This document shows positions 1 to 6,530 of a DNA stretch of 16,336 bases, piece by piece. The translations under genes and the position numbers were made by a program. Each line of letters begins with the position of its first letter. The first letter of the stretch is position 1. The DNA is from Bacteroidota bacterium. Its GTDB lineage: Bacteria; Bacteroidota; Bacteroidia; Flavobacteriales_F; PHOS-HE28. Where the stretch lies: contig JAEZDL010000230.1 in NCBI GenBank assembly GCA_023418095.1, positions 1-16,336 on the forward strand, given 5' to 3'. A model generated the notes under the pieces. It saw nothing but the letters and a program-made list of their open reading frames with translations. It did no database searches and had not been told where the DNA came from.

Positions 1-257
1 CCGTTCAGTCCTCCGCTGAAATCCAGCGTGGTGCCCAGCAGGTACAGCATGCTCTTCTTGTCAACCACCACCTTCACGCCATTGTCCTCGAACACCTTGT
101 CGCCGTCCTTCAGCTGATCGTCGAATCCGAGGTCGTACATCAGGCCGCTGCAGCCGCCGCCCTTCACGCCCACGCGCACGAAATGCTGCGGCCCCCGGCC
201 TTCCTCGCCGAGGAGCTTCGTCACCTGTGCCTTCGCGCTCTCACTTACCTTGATCAT
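1..257 (-). CDS. Iron-sulfur cluster assembly carrier, IscA/HesB/ErpA family (partial, 3' end off the window)
   Basis: Reading leftwards from ATG at 257-255, the protein begins MIKVSESAKAQVTKLL and continues for 85 codons to the window edge without a stop. The pattern VRVGVKGGGCSGLMYDLGFDD (residues about 28-48) is the signature around the first conserved cysteine (Cys36) of A-type Fe-S carriers. The C-terminal Cys-Gly-Cys motif, which supplies the other two ligands, would lie outside the window. Family role: accepts a nascent [Fe-S] cluster from the scaffold and passes it to apo-proteins in the cytosol. The sequence does not tell IscA, ErpA and SufA apart, so no symbol is given. A TACCTTTG -7 element lies about 40 nt upstream of the start. 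Confidence 0.93.
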   Translation of the reverse strand, partial: MIKVSESAKAQVTKLLGEEGRGPQHFVRVGVKGGGCSGLMYDLGFDDQLKDGDKVFEDNGVKVVVDKKSMLYLLGTTLDFSGGLN

Positions 258-297
258 GGTTATTTAGAGTGGTTCTAAACAAGAAGGATTTCGGGCG

Positions 298-305
298 CAA
301 AGGTA
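298..305 (-). promoter_or_regulatory. Bacteroidota -7 promoter element of the IscA-family gene
   Basis: On the minus strand this reads TACCTTTG, an exact match to the TAnnTTTG -7 consensus of the Bacteroidota primary sigma factor. Transcription would begin near 291 and leave a leader of about 35 nt before the ATG at 257. I found no good TTG -33 element at the usual 17-20 nt distance. Confidence 0.55.
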
Positions 306-423
306 CGGCTTTGGGAACAGATGTAGGTCGATCGGATATTGCTGGGGAGGTGATCCGATCTGATAGATCCGGTGCTAACTTATATGCCAGCCGATCGACG
401 GAAAAACAGCCGATCGATGAGAA

Positions 424-1644
424 GTGAACGAGAAACGCACCATAGTACATCTTGACCTCGACAGCTTCTTCGTGAGCGTGGAATGCCTGCACAACAAGCA
501 ACTGATCGGAAAACCGGTGCTGATCGGCGCGGACAGTGATCGCGGCGTGGTGGCCTCCTGTAGTTATGAAGCACGGAAGTTCGGTATCCGCAGCGCCATG
601 CCCATGAAGATGGCCAAACAGCTTTGCCCGGAAGCGATCATCCTGCGCGGCAACAGTGGCGAGTACATGGATAAGAGCGATGAGGTCACCGAGATCATCA
701 AGGAACATGTGCCGCTCTTTGAGAAAAGCAGCGTGGATGAGTTCTACGTGGACCTTACCGGAACGGAAAGATTCTTCGGTGCACTGAAGCTCGCCACCGA
801 TCTGCGTGATCGGATCAGAAAGCGAACAGGCCTGCCCAACAGTTTCGGGCTCAGCATCAACAAAACAGTGAGCAAGGTGGCCACCAATTGCGCAAAGCCC
901 GACAACTACAGGCAGATCGAACGCGGAACAGAGAAGGGATTTCTCGCACCCATGCCGATCGAGCGGATCCCCGGGCTGGGAAAAGTGACCGCACACCTGT
1001 TGCGCAGCATGGGTGTGGAGCGGATCGCCACGTTGCAGGAATTGCAGGTGGATCTGATGTATCGCGTGCTCGGCGAACATGGCCCGATCCTGTGGCGCAA
1101 GGCGAACGGCATCGATGACAGTCCGGTGATCGCGTGGCACGAACGCAAGAGCATCAGCAGCGAGCGCACCTTCGAGCGCGATACGATCGATGTGGGAAAG
1201 CTGCGCGGCAGGCTCACCGCCATGGCCGAAAGCCTCGCGTTCCAGCTGCGCATGGGCAGCAAGCTCACCTCATGCATTACGGTGAAGATCCGCTATGCCG
1301 ACATGAACACGCATTCCAAACAGATGCGGATCGGTTACACCGCGTGTGATCACATCATACTGCCCACGGTGCACGATCTTTTCCGCGCATTGTACGATCG
1401 GCGTCAGCGCATCCGCTTGATCGGCGTACGCTTCAGTCACCTCGTGGGTGGCGGCCACCAGATGGATGCTTTCACCGATACCGAGGAAGCGATGGGGCTA
1501 TACCAGGCGATGGACAGGATCCGCAAGCGCTTTGGCGATCGCACCGTGATGCGTGCCAGCGGAATGGGTGCACGCAGCATCGGCCGCATGGACAATCCCT
1601 TCGATGGCCAGGCACCGATCCTGCTGGCGAACCGGAGAGCGTAG
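424..1644 (+). CDS. dinB: DNA polymerase IV (Y-family translesion polymerase)
   Basis: 406 aa from a GTG start. The nearby ATG at 417 is out of frame, and no ATG gives a better N terminus because the catalytic palm begins at once (IVHLDLDSFF, with metal-binding Asp11). Further Y-family signatures are SCSYEARKFGIRSAMP, SSVDEFYVDLTG with catalytic Asp105-Glu106, and GLSINKTVSKVATNCAKP. The helix-hairpin-helix thumb contains IERIPGLGKVTAHLL, and a little-finger domain follows. The enzyme copies past DNA lesions with low fidelity. A QMDAF pentapeptide (346-350) lies where relatives carry a QxDLF-like clamp-binding motif; here Leu is replaced by Ala. The protein is longer than E. coli Pol IV (351 aa). 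It is transcribed alone, and no LexA-like palindrome is obvious upstream. Confidence 0.95.
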   Translation: MNEKRTIVHLDLDSFFVSVECLHNKQLIGKPVLIGADSDRGVVASCSYEARKFGIRSAMPMKMAKQLCPEAIILRGNSGEYMDKSDEVTEIIKEHVPLFEKSSVDEFYVDLTGTERFFGALKLATDLRDRIRKRTGLPNSFGLSINKTVSKVATNCAKPDNYRQIERGTEKGFLAPMPIERIPGLGKVTAHLLRSMGVERIATLQELQVDLMYRVLGEHGPILWRKANGIDDSPVIAWHERKSISSERTFERDTIDVGKLRGRLTAMAESLAFQLRMGSKLTSCITVKIRYADMNTHSKQMRIGYTACDHIILPTVHDLFRALYDRRQRIRLIGVRFSHLVGGGHQMDAFTDTEEAMGLYQAMDRIRKRFGDRTVMRASGMGARSIGRMDNPFDGQAPILLANRRA

Positions 1645-1685
1645 ATCGATCGGATGATCGGAAAATGAGATGATCGGATGATCTA

Positions 1686-1768
1686 GGGCGTGCCCCGCAA
1701 ATGTTTCCGATCAGGGCTCCGCCCGCCTTCCGCTTCTCCCGCAGTAGTGCGGGACGCTCACGCTGATC
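1686..1768. repeat. REP-like palindromic element (degenerate, intergenic)
   Basis: The element opens with GGGCGTGCCCCGC and contains a perfect 7-bp hairpin, TCCCGCA-gtag-TGCGGGA (1737-1743/1748-1754). A GATCAG/CTGATC pair brackets its second half. The arrangement GGGCG-GCC ... GGGCT ... CCGCTTC recalls a palindromic intergenic repeat common in Bacteroidota genomes, and it resembles the element at about 14708-14763 in this window. That resemblance is by eye only. Confidence 0.45.
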
Positions 1769-1779
1769 CGATCGAAAGA

Positions 1780-1831
1780 CCACAATGAGCACAATAGATC
1801 CAGATCTAGATCCTCGTTGTGCTCGTCGTGG
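1780..1831. repeat. Long imperfect hairpin, 15-bp arms
   Basis: Arms 1780-1794 and 1817-1831 pair over CCAC, then a 3-nt patch with one mismatch and one wobble, then a perfect GAGCACAA/TTGTGCTC. An additional A-T pair (1779/1832) extends the base. The 22-nt loop contains three near-identical hexamers, AGATCC-AGATCT-AGATCC. It sits between convergent genes, so a role as a transcript-end structure is plausible, but there is no U-tract. Confidence 0.6.
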
Positions 1832-1885
1832 TTCAAAGAAATGCTGACGGTCATGATCGGAAAACACAACGATTACAACACTTGA

Positions 1886-2548
1886 TCAATCCAGCAACGC
1901 CCCGGCTATGGCCAGATCGGTCCCAGTAGTGATCTTCAAGTTCCGCTCCTCACCGTTCACCAGATGGATAGACGCACCGATCCGCTCAAGCATGGTGGCC
2001 TCATCAGTGAAGTTCGGATCGAAAGGTTGATCAAAAGCTTTCTTGATCAGCGAAAGTTGAAAGCATTGAGGCGTCTGCACGATGCGCAACCGGCTTCGAT
2101 CGATGGATCGGCTTTCGCCTTCATCCACCTCGCGAACACTGTCCTTCACCGGGATCACCGGAATTCCCGATCCATGTTCCATCGCCGATCGGAAACACCG
2201 AGCGATCAACTCCGATCCGATCAGGGGACGTACGCCATCATGGATCGCCACCAGGCCATCATTCCCGATCCGTTCCAGGCCTGCCTTCACACTATGATAT
2301 CTTTCCTGGCCACCGGCAACGATCTGGTGCGGAACGAACAGATCGTGTTTTTCGCAGAGTTCATTCCACGTAGGAGAATGTTCCGCTGGAAGCACCAGCA
2401 CAAGTTCGATCGCGGGATCGAAAGCATGGAACGCGCGGATGCTGTGGAACAGGATCGGTTCACCTTTCAGCAGAAGAAATTGTTTCGGGATCGGCGCACC
2501 CATGCGCTTTCCCGATCCGCCCGCGACGATGATGGCGCTGTGCTTCAT
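1886..2548 (-). CDS. ispD: 2-C-methyl-D-erythritol 4-phosphate cytidylyltransferase
   Basis: 220 aa, normal family length. The N terminus, MKHSAIIVAGGSGKRMG, followed by PIPKQF, is the nucleotide-binding signature of IspD, with Lys14/Arg15 and Lys22 in the expected places. VAIHDGVRPLI, the PVKDS segment and RIVQTPQCF with downstream FTDEATMLE are also characteristic. The enzyme transfers CMP from CTP to MEP, the third step of the MEP isoprenoid pathway in the cytosol. The queA terminator separates it from queA, 66 bp upstream, so it may have its own start site. A TTTCTTTG sequence (minus strand, 2563-2556) differs at one position from TAnnTTTG. ispG, near the right edge, belongs to the same pathway but is not linked to it as an operon. 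Confidence 0.95.
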   Translation of the reverse strand: MKHSAIIVAGGSGKRMGAPIPKQFLLLKGEPILFHSIRAFHAFDPAIELVLVLPAEHSPTWNELCEKHDLFVPHQIVAGGQERYHSVKAGLERIGNDGLVAIHDGVRPLIGSELIARCFRSAMEHGSGIPVIPVKDSVREVDEGESRSIDRSRLRIVQTPQCFQLSLIKKAFDQPFDPNFTDEATMLERIGASIHLVNGEERNLKITTGTDLAIAGALLD

Positions 2549-2560
2549 TCCGATCCAAAG

Positions 2561-2591
2561 AAAAAGCCGCCGATCAGAGTGATCATGCGGC
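2561..2591 (-). terminator. Rho-independent terminator of queA
   Basis: On the minus strand the RNA folds as GCCGC/GCGGC outer arms (2587-2591 with 2566-2570) and GATCA/TGATC inner arms, around a 3-nt loop with a small asymmetric bulge. Five U residues (A tract at 2561-2565) follow at once. It begins about 20 nt after the queA stop codon. On the plus strand a CC then TTTT (2594-2597) follows the stem, giving weak bidirectional potential. Confidence 0.8.
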
Positions 2592-2613
2592 CCTTTTATT
2601 CACTGTTCGCAGA

Positions 2614-3663
2614 TCAGATTATCAGCATGGCATCGCCGTAACTGAAGAAGCGATACTTCTCTTTGATCGCCACTTTGTACGCGTTCCAGACGTGATCGTA
2701 TCCCCCGAAAGCCGCCACCATCATCAGCAGGGTGCTTTCAGGCATATGGAAATTGGTGATCATGCTGTCGGCGATGCTGAAATCGTGCGGCGGGAAGATG
2801 AACTTGTTCGTCCAGCCATTGTATGGCTTGATGTGATTGTCGGTGCTCACGCTGCTTTCCAGCGCGCGCATGGTGGTGGTGCCCACGCTGCACACGCGCT
2901 TCTTCATGTCCTTGGCCTTGTTCACGATCTTGCAGGCTTCCGGCGTTATGATCACCTGCTCGCTGTCGGTCTTGTGCTTCGTAAGATCCTCCACTTCCAC
3001 CGGACGGAATGTGCCGAGGCCGATATGTAGTGTGATCTCGGCGAAGTTCATTCCTTTCAGTTCCATCCGCTTCATCAGTTCGCGGCTGAAATGCAGGCCT
3101 GCTGTTGGCGCGGCCACGGCTCCTTCCTCTTTTGCGAAGATCGTCTGGTACCGTTCGGCATCGGCAGGTTCCGTTTCACGCTTGATGTAGCGTGGTAGCG
3201 GGGTTTCGCCCATTTCCGTGATCGTGCGCTTGAACTCATCGTACGTTCCGTCGAAAAGGAATCGCAGTGTGCGTCCACGGCTCGTGGTATTGTCGATCAC
3301 TTCGGCCACCAGTTCATCATCCTTGCCGAAATAGAGCTTGTTGCCGATCCGGATCTTGCGGGCCGGATCGACGATCACATCCCACAGCAGGCTGTCGCGG
3401 TTCAATTCGCGCAGCATGAACACTTCGATCTTGGCGCCGGTCTTCTCCTTGTTGCCCCACATGCGGGCGGGAAAGACTTTGGTGTTGTTCAGCACGAAGG
3501 TGTCGCCCTCGGTGAAATAATCCAGCAGGTCCTTGAACTTCTTGTGTTCGATCTTGCCATCCTTGCGATGCAGCACCATCAGGCGGCTGCCATCGCGATC
3601 TTTGGTGGGATAAAGAGCGATCTGCTCCTTTGGCAGATTGAACTTGAACGCATTCAGCTTCAT
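2614..3663 (-). CDS. queA: S-adenosylmethionine:tRNA ribosyltransferase-isomerase
   Basis: 349 aa, typical family length. The start MKLNAFKFNLPKEQIALYP matches the family N terminus. DGSRLMVLHR, FVLNNTKVFPARM, the conserved AAPTAGLHFS segment and the region ITLHIGLGTFRPV are QueA signatures. The C-terminal part includes VGTTTMRALES and FIFPPHDF. QueA transfers the ribosyl part of SAM to preQ1 at the wobble position of tRNAs with GUN anticodons, giving epoxyqueuosine. It lies 123 bp downstream of truB in the same direction. No terminator is obvious in that gap, so it may be read through from the truB operon. A weak TATCTTCG motif upstream could be a -7 element. Confidence 0.96.
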   Translation of the reverse strand: MKLNAFKFNLPKEQIALYPTKDRDGSRLMVLHRKDGKIEHKKFKDLLDYFTEGDTFVLNNTKVFPARMWGNKEKTGAKIEVFMLRELNRDSLLWDVIVDPARKIRIGNKLYFGKDDELVAEVIDNTTSRGRTLRFLFDGTYDEFKRTITEMGETPLPRYIKRETEPADAERYQTIFAKEEGAVAAPTAGLHFSRELMKRMELKGMNFAEITLHIGLGTFRPVEVEDLTKHKTDSEQVIITPEACKIVNKAKDMKKRVCSVGTTTMRALESSVSTDNHIKPYNGWTNKFIFPPHDFSIADSMITNFHMPESTLLMMVAAFGGYDHVWNAYKVAIKEKYRFFSYGDAMLII

Positions 3664-3786
3664 GATCTCAACAGGGCTTACAGGCCCAACGGTGGGTGTT
3701 TGGGGGGCCGAAGATAATGCGATATGCAGGCGAACGTTAGTGATATCGATCAGCTCTTCGCTCGTCGATCCGCAGCTCCGGTCGAT

Positions 3787-4500
3787 CTAGATAACGTCCT
3801 GCGGAGCAATATGTTGGGTCCATGCGAGAGGGGGAAGCGCATCGTTCACATGGAATTTTCCGATCGATATGCGGCGCAACGCGCTCAGGTGCGCACCACA
3901 ACCCAATGTGCGCCCGATATCGTTCGCCAGCGATCGGATGTAGGTGCCTTTGCTCACATGCACCTCGAAGTCGATCTGCTGTCCGCGGATCTCGATCACT
4001 TGCAGCTTGTTGATGGTGATCTTCACCTCGGGCATCTCCACCTGTTCTTCCCTGCGGGCGATAAAATAGCCGCGTTCGCCTTCGTGCCGCTTGGCTGAAA
4101 AGAGCGGTGGACGTTGCATGACTTCACCCGTAAAATCGCGGAACACTTCGCGGATCCGATCTTCGGAAATATCCTTCCATTCACCGGAAAATCGAGGTTC
4201 GGTCTCCAGATCGAAACTCGGCGTTACCGATCCAAGTGTGATCGTGCCCGTGTACACTTTTTCTTCCGCGGAAATGAAGGGAAGCTGTTTGGTGAGCGGT
4301 CCGTACGCCAGGATCAAAAGTCCGGTCGCCAGCGGATCGAGGGTGCCGGCATGGCCGACCTTGAAATTCCGCCGGCGCACCACACTACGCATGGCCCCGC
4401 GGATCTTCTTCACCACATCATGGCTCGTCCAATCCAGCGGCTTATCCACGAGAACGATGCCGCCGGTATCTGGAGTGAAGATGTGGTCGATCGCGGCCAT
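3787..4500 (-). CDS. truB: tRNA pseudouridine(55) synthase
   Basis: 237 aa. GIVLVDKPLDWTSHDVV is the family N-terminal motif, and GHAGTLDPLATGLL contains the catalytic Asp55. GTYIRSLANDIG and CGAHLSALRR further on match motif III and the following region. TruB makes the universal pseudouridine 55 in the T loop of tRNA. The protein lacks a clear C-terminal PUA extension (E. coli TruB is 314 aa), as in many short TruB proteins. The ATG at 4500 lies 4 nt after the uppP stop codon, so the two genes are almost certainly cotranscribed. Confidence 0.96.
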   Translation of the reverse strand: MAAIDHIFTPDTGGIVLVDKPLDWTSHDVVKKIRGAMRSVVRRRNFKVGHAGTLDPLATGLLILAYGPLTKQLPFISAEEKVYTGTITLGSVTPSFDLETEPRFSGEWKDISEDRIREVFRDFTGEVMQRPPLFSAKRHEGERGYFIARREEQVEMPEVKITINKLQVIEIRGQQIDFEVHVSKGTYIRSLANDIGRTLGCGAHLSALRRISIGKFHVNDALPPLAWTQHIAPQDVI

Positions 4501-4504
4501 TGGA

Positions 4505-5299
4505 TCACATCATCTGCATCGGCACCTGCAGAAGATACAATGTAATGATCGCACCGCCGATCACGATCCGGTACCAGCCGAATGCGCGGAACCCGTGTTT
4601 TGAAAGGAAGCTGATGAACGTGCGGATCGCAATGATGGCGACAATGAAAGCGACCACATTCCCGATCGCAAAGACCTGCATGTGCTGCGCGGAGATCTCG
4701 CCGCCATCCTTCAGGTAATCGTAGAATGTTTTCAAGGTGGCACCGAACATGGTGGGAACAGCCAGAAAGAAGCTGAATTCCGCCGCATGCGTGCGCGTCA
4801 AACCCTGACTTAATCCACCGATGATGGTCGCGGCCGATCGCGAAACACCAGGAATGATCGCGAGGCATTGAAAGATCCCGATCGTGATCGCCTGGCGGTA
4901 GGAAACGGAGGTCTTCGCTTCACTTTTTCCGCCGGGGAACCACTTGTCGATGTACAGGAAAACGATCCCGCCAACGAAAAGCATGATCCCAACGACGAGC
5001 ACGTTCTCGAGCAACGCATCGATCACATCCTTCAGCAGCATTCCCGCAAGGATCGCCGGGATCACCGCGATGAATAATTTGTAGTACAGGTCCAACCCTT
5101 GAAAAAAGCGCTTGAGGTACAGCACCACCACGGAGAGGATCGCACCAAGTTGGATCGCCACCGTGAACAGTTTCACGAAATCATCCTGCGCGATCCCCAT
5201 GATCGTGGAGCCGATGATCATGTGGCCGGTGCTCGATACCGGCAGGAATTCGGTAAGACCTTCAATGATGGCGAGAACGATCGCCTGAACGATCGTCAT
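4505..5299 (-). CDS. uppP: Undecaprenyl-diphosphatase
   Basis: 264 aa, typical length for the BacA/UppP family. The first signature, EGLTEFLPVSSTGH (residues 13-26, catalytic Glu residues and His26), and the second, PGVSRSAATIIGGL (active-site Arg near residue 153), are intact. Alternating hydrophobic segments fit a polytopic inner-membrane protein. It dephosphorylates undecaprenyl diphosphate so that the lipid carrier can be reused for peptidoglycan and other envelope polymers. Its ATG overlaps the stop codon of the upstream DUF3098 gene (ATGA), indicating translational coupling, and truB follows after 4 nt. Confidence 0.96.
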   Translation of the reverse strand: MTIVQAIVLAIIEGLTEFLPVSSTGHMIIGSTIMGIAQDDFVKLFTVAIQLGAILSVVVLYLKRFFQGLDLYYKLFIAVIPAILAGMLLKDVIDALLENVLVVGIMLFVGGIVFLYIDKWFPGGKSEAKTSVSYRQAITIGIFQCLAIIPGVSRSAATIIGGLSQGLTRTHAAEFSFFLAVPTMFGATLKTFYDYLKDGGEISAQHMQVFAIGNVVAFIVAIIAIRTFISFLSKHGFRAFGWYRIVIGGAIITLYLLQVPMQMM

Positions 5300-5562
5300 T
5301 CGCCGGGCTGCTCGCTCGTTGGCCGTTTCATGATCGCATACACCACGAAGATGTAGCCCACCAATGCAACGATCGGTGCCACCGTGATGCGGCGCGCACT
5401 GAAGATCTCATCACTGAAAACGTTCGGATCGCCGCTTCCGCCGCCGCTCATGAGAATGAAGCCGAGTATGATGATGCCGATCCCGGCGATCAACAGCTTG
5501 TAATTCGTGGCCGTGAAGGCCATATCAAAGTCACGGTCCGGTGGTAGGGTTGGTCTGGCCAT
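5296..5562 (-). CDS. DUF3098 family small membrane protein
   Basis: 88 aa with two predicted membrane segments, about residues 21-40 (NYKLLIAGIGIIILGFILMS) and 59-78 (ITVAPIVALVGYIFVVYAIM). A soluble loop with a glycine-rich GGGSGDPNVFSDEIFS stretch, which is typical of the family, lies between them. The function is unknown. Its position between ftsX and uppP, with an 8-nt gap upstream and a 4-nt ATGA overlap downstream, is a conserved arrangement in Bacteroidota as I recall it, and suggests a role linked to the envelope or division machinery. Confidence 0.88.
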   Translation of the reverse strand: MARPTLPPDRDFDMAFTATNYKLLIAGIGIIILGFILMSGGGSGDPNVFSDEIFSARRITVAPIVALVGYIFVVYAIMKRPTSEQPGE

Positions 5563-5570
5563 TTATCGAT

Positions 5571-6446
5571 CTAGCTCCAATGGAGTTCCTCGGAATTCAT
5601 GCGAAGGTAACGGCCCACGGCGAACCACGTTGAGATGAACGAGATCAGCAGGCCCAGCAGGATCACCGCACCAAAGAGAACGGCCAGGGTGGGCATATCG
5701 GTGAAGGCCAGCAGATCGGGCATGTACACACGGATCAGTTGAAGAGCACCCACCAGAAGACCGATCGCGAGGACTGCACCAACAATCCCATGCCAGAAGC
5801 TCTGCCCAAGGAAAGGTTTTTTGATGAACCATTTTGTGGCGCCAACAAGATGCATGGTGCGGATCAGGAAGCGCTTGCTGTAGATCGCCAGCCGTATCGT
5901 ATTGTTGATCAGGGCAACCGCGATGATCAACAGCAGAAGGGTGAAACCAAGGACCAAAAGACTCAGTTTGCCCATGTTAGCATCGATGTTCTCAACCACA
6001 GTTGCATTATACGCCACCTCCTGCACGCGCGGATCCTGCTGGAGATGTTCCATGATCCATTTCATGCTATCGGGTTGCGCGTAGGCCGCATCCAATCGAA
6101 GTTCAACGGAAGGAAGCAGCGGATTGCTTCCGAGCACGCCGAGGAAATCCTCGCCAAGGTCCTGTTTCAATTGTTCGGCAGCCTCATCGGCGGTAACGTA
6201 CCGCGTTTCCTTCGTGAACTGTTCGGTATCGAGTTCCTTCCGGAATTGCATCACATCCACCTCCTTCAGATCCCGTTTCAGAAAAAGCTCCATGCGCACA
6301 TTCTCGCGGAAGTAGCGTTCCAGCGCCTGGGCGTTCAGAACGAGGAACCCGAGAATGCCGAGCATGAACAGAACCAGCGCGATCCCGATCATGGTGCTCA
6401 GGCTGGAAGTACGCGTACGCGCCTTGTAATGTCGGTCCATTCCCAT
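5571..6446 (-). CDS. ftsX: Cell division protein FtsX (permease-like subunit)
   Basis: 291 aa from MGMDRHYKARTRTSSLS; the alternative start is 6440 (MDRHY). The longer open frame to 6815 would run through leuS and is rejected. The architecture is that of FtsX: one N-terminal TM helix (TMIGIALVLFMLGILGFLVL), an extracytoplasmic domain (about residues 45-170, including YVTADEAAEQLKQDLGEDFL), then three TM helices in the C-terminal permease domain with HLVGATKWFIKKPFLGQ. With the ATPase FtsE it couples cytoplasmic ATP hydrolysis to activation of periplasmic cell-wall hydrolases. No ftsE is in the window. It is the first gene of the ftsX-DUF3098-uppP-truB unit, with a TACATTTG -7 element 22 nt upstream. 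Confidence 0.93.
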   Translation of the reverse strand: MGMDRHYKARTRTSSLSTMIGIALVLFMLGILGFLVLNAQALERYFRENVRMELFLKRDLKEVDVMQFRKELDTEQFTKETRYVTADEAAEQLKQDLGEDFLGVLGSNPLLPSVELRLDAAYAQPDSMKWIMEHLQQDPRVQEVAYNATVVENIDANMGKLSLLVLGFTLLLLIIAVALINNTIRLAIYSKRFLIRTMHLVGATKWFIKKPFLGQSFWHGIVGAVLAIGLLVGALQLIRVYMPDLLAFTDMPTLAVLFGAVILLGLLISFISTWFAVGRYLRMNSEELHWS

Positions 6447-6467
6447 CGATCCGATCGGTGATGTGGG

Positions 6468-6475
6468 CAAATGTA
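6468..6475 (-). promoter_or_regulatory. -7 promoter element of the ftsX operon
   Basis: The minus strand reads TACATTTG, an exact TAnnTTTG match. The predicted start site near 6461 leaves a leader of only about 15-20 nt. It forms the left arm of the perfect inverted repeat 6467-6509. No convincing TTG -33 element is found. Confidence 0.6.
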
Positions 6476-6500
6476 GCGGCCCCATCGTTCGGCGCTCCGC

Positions 6501-6508
6501 TACATTTG
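6501..6508 (+). promoter_or_regulatory. -7 promoter element of leuS
   Basis: TACATTTG matches the Bacteroidota TAnnTTTG consensus and lies 22 nt upstream of the leuS ATG. Together with the ftsX element it makes a back-to-back promoter with only 25 bp between the two octamers. Confidence 0.6.
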
Positions 6509-6530
6509 CTGGCAGTTCCAACAGGCGGTT

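Larger units (their letters stand above)
1645..1885. other. Non-coding, repeat-rich spacer between convergent dinB and ispD
   Basis: No credible gene is present. Three structures stand out. A 12-bp direct repeat GATCGGATGATC occurs at 1648-1659 and 1672-1683. A degenerate REP-like element with a hairpin lies at about 1686-1768. A long imperfect hairpin lies at 1780-1831. Five GATC sites fall in the first 40 bp. Both flanking genes end here, so these structures may help separate convergent transcripts, although none has a canonical U-tract. Confidence 0.6.
6467..6509. repeat. Perfect 13-bp inverted repeat forming a divergent promoter
   Basis: Arms GCAAATGTAGCGG (6467-6479) and CCGCTACATTTGC (6497-6509) are exact reverse complements separated by 17 bp. 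Each arm contains an outward-facing TACATTTG element, the left one for ftsX and the right one for leuS. The symmetry goes five bases beyond the -7 octamer on the inner side, which is more than two unrelated promoters would require. Confidence 0.8.

Noticed and set aside
241..1140. 299-aa open frame on the minus strand across dinB
   Set aside because: It is antisense to a clear Pol IV gene, resembles no family, and overlaps the start of the IscA-family gene. High-GC shadow frame.
3664..3786. Gap between truB and queA as a place for an RNA gene or riboswitch (queA relatives can be preQ1-controlled)
   Set aside because: I saw no preQ1-like pseudoknot pattern, tRNA T loop or clear terminator. 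Only a weak -7-like TATCTTCG.
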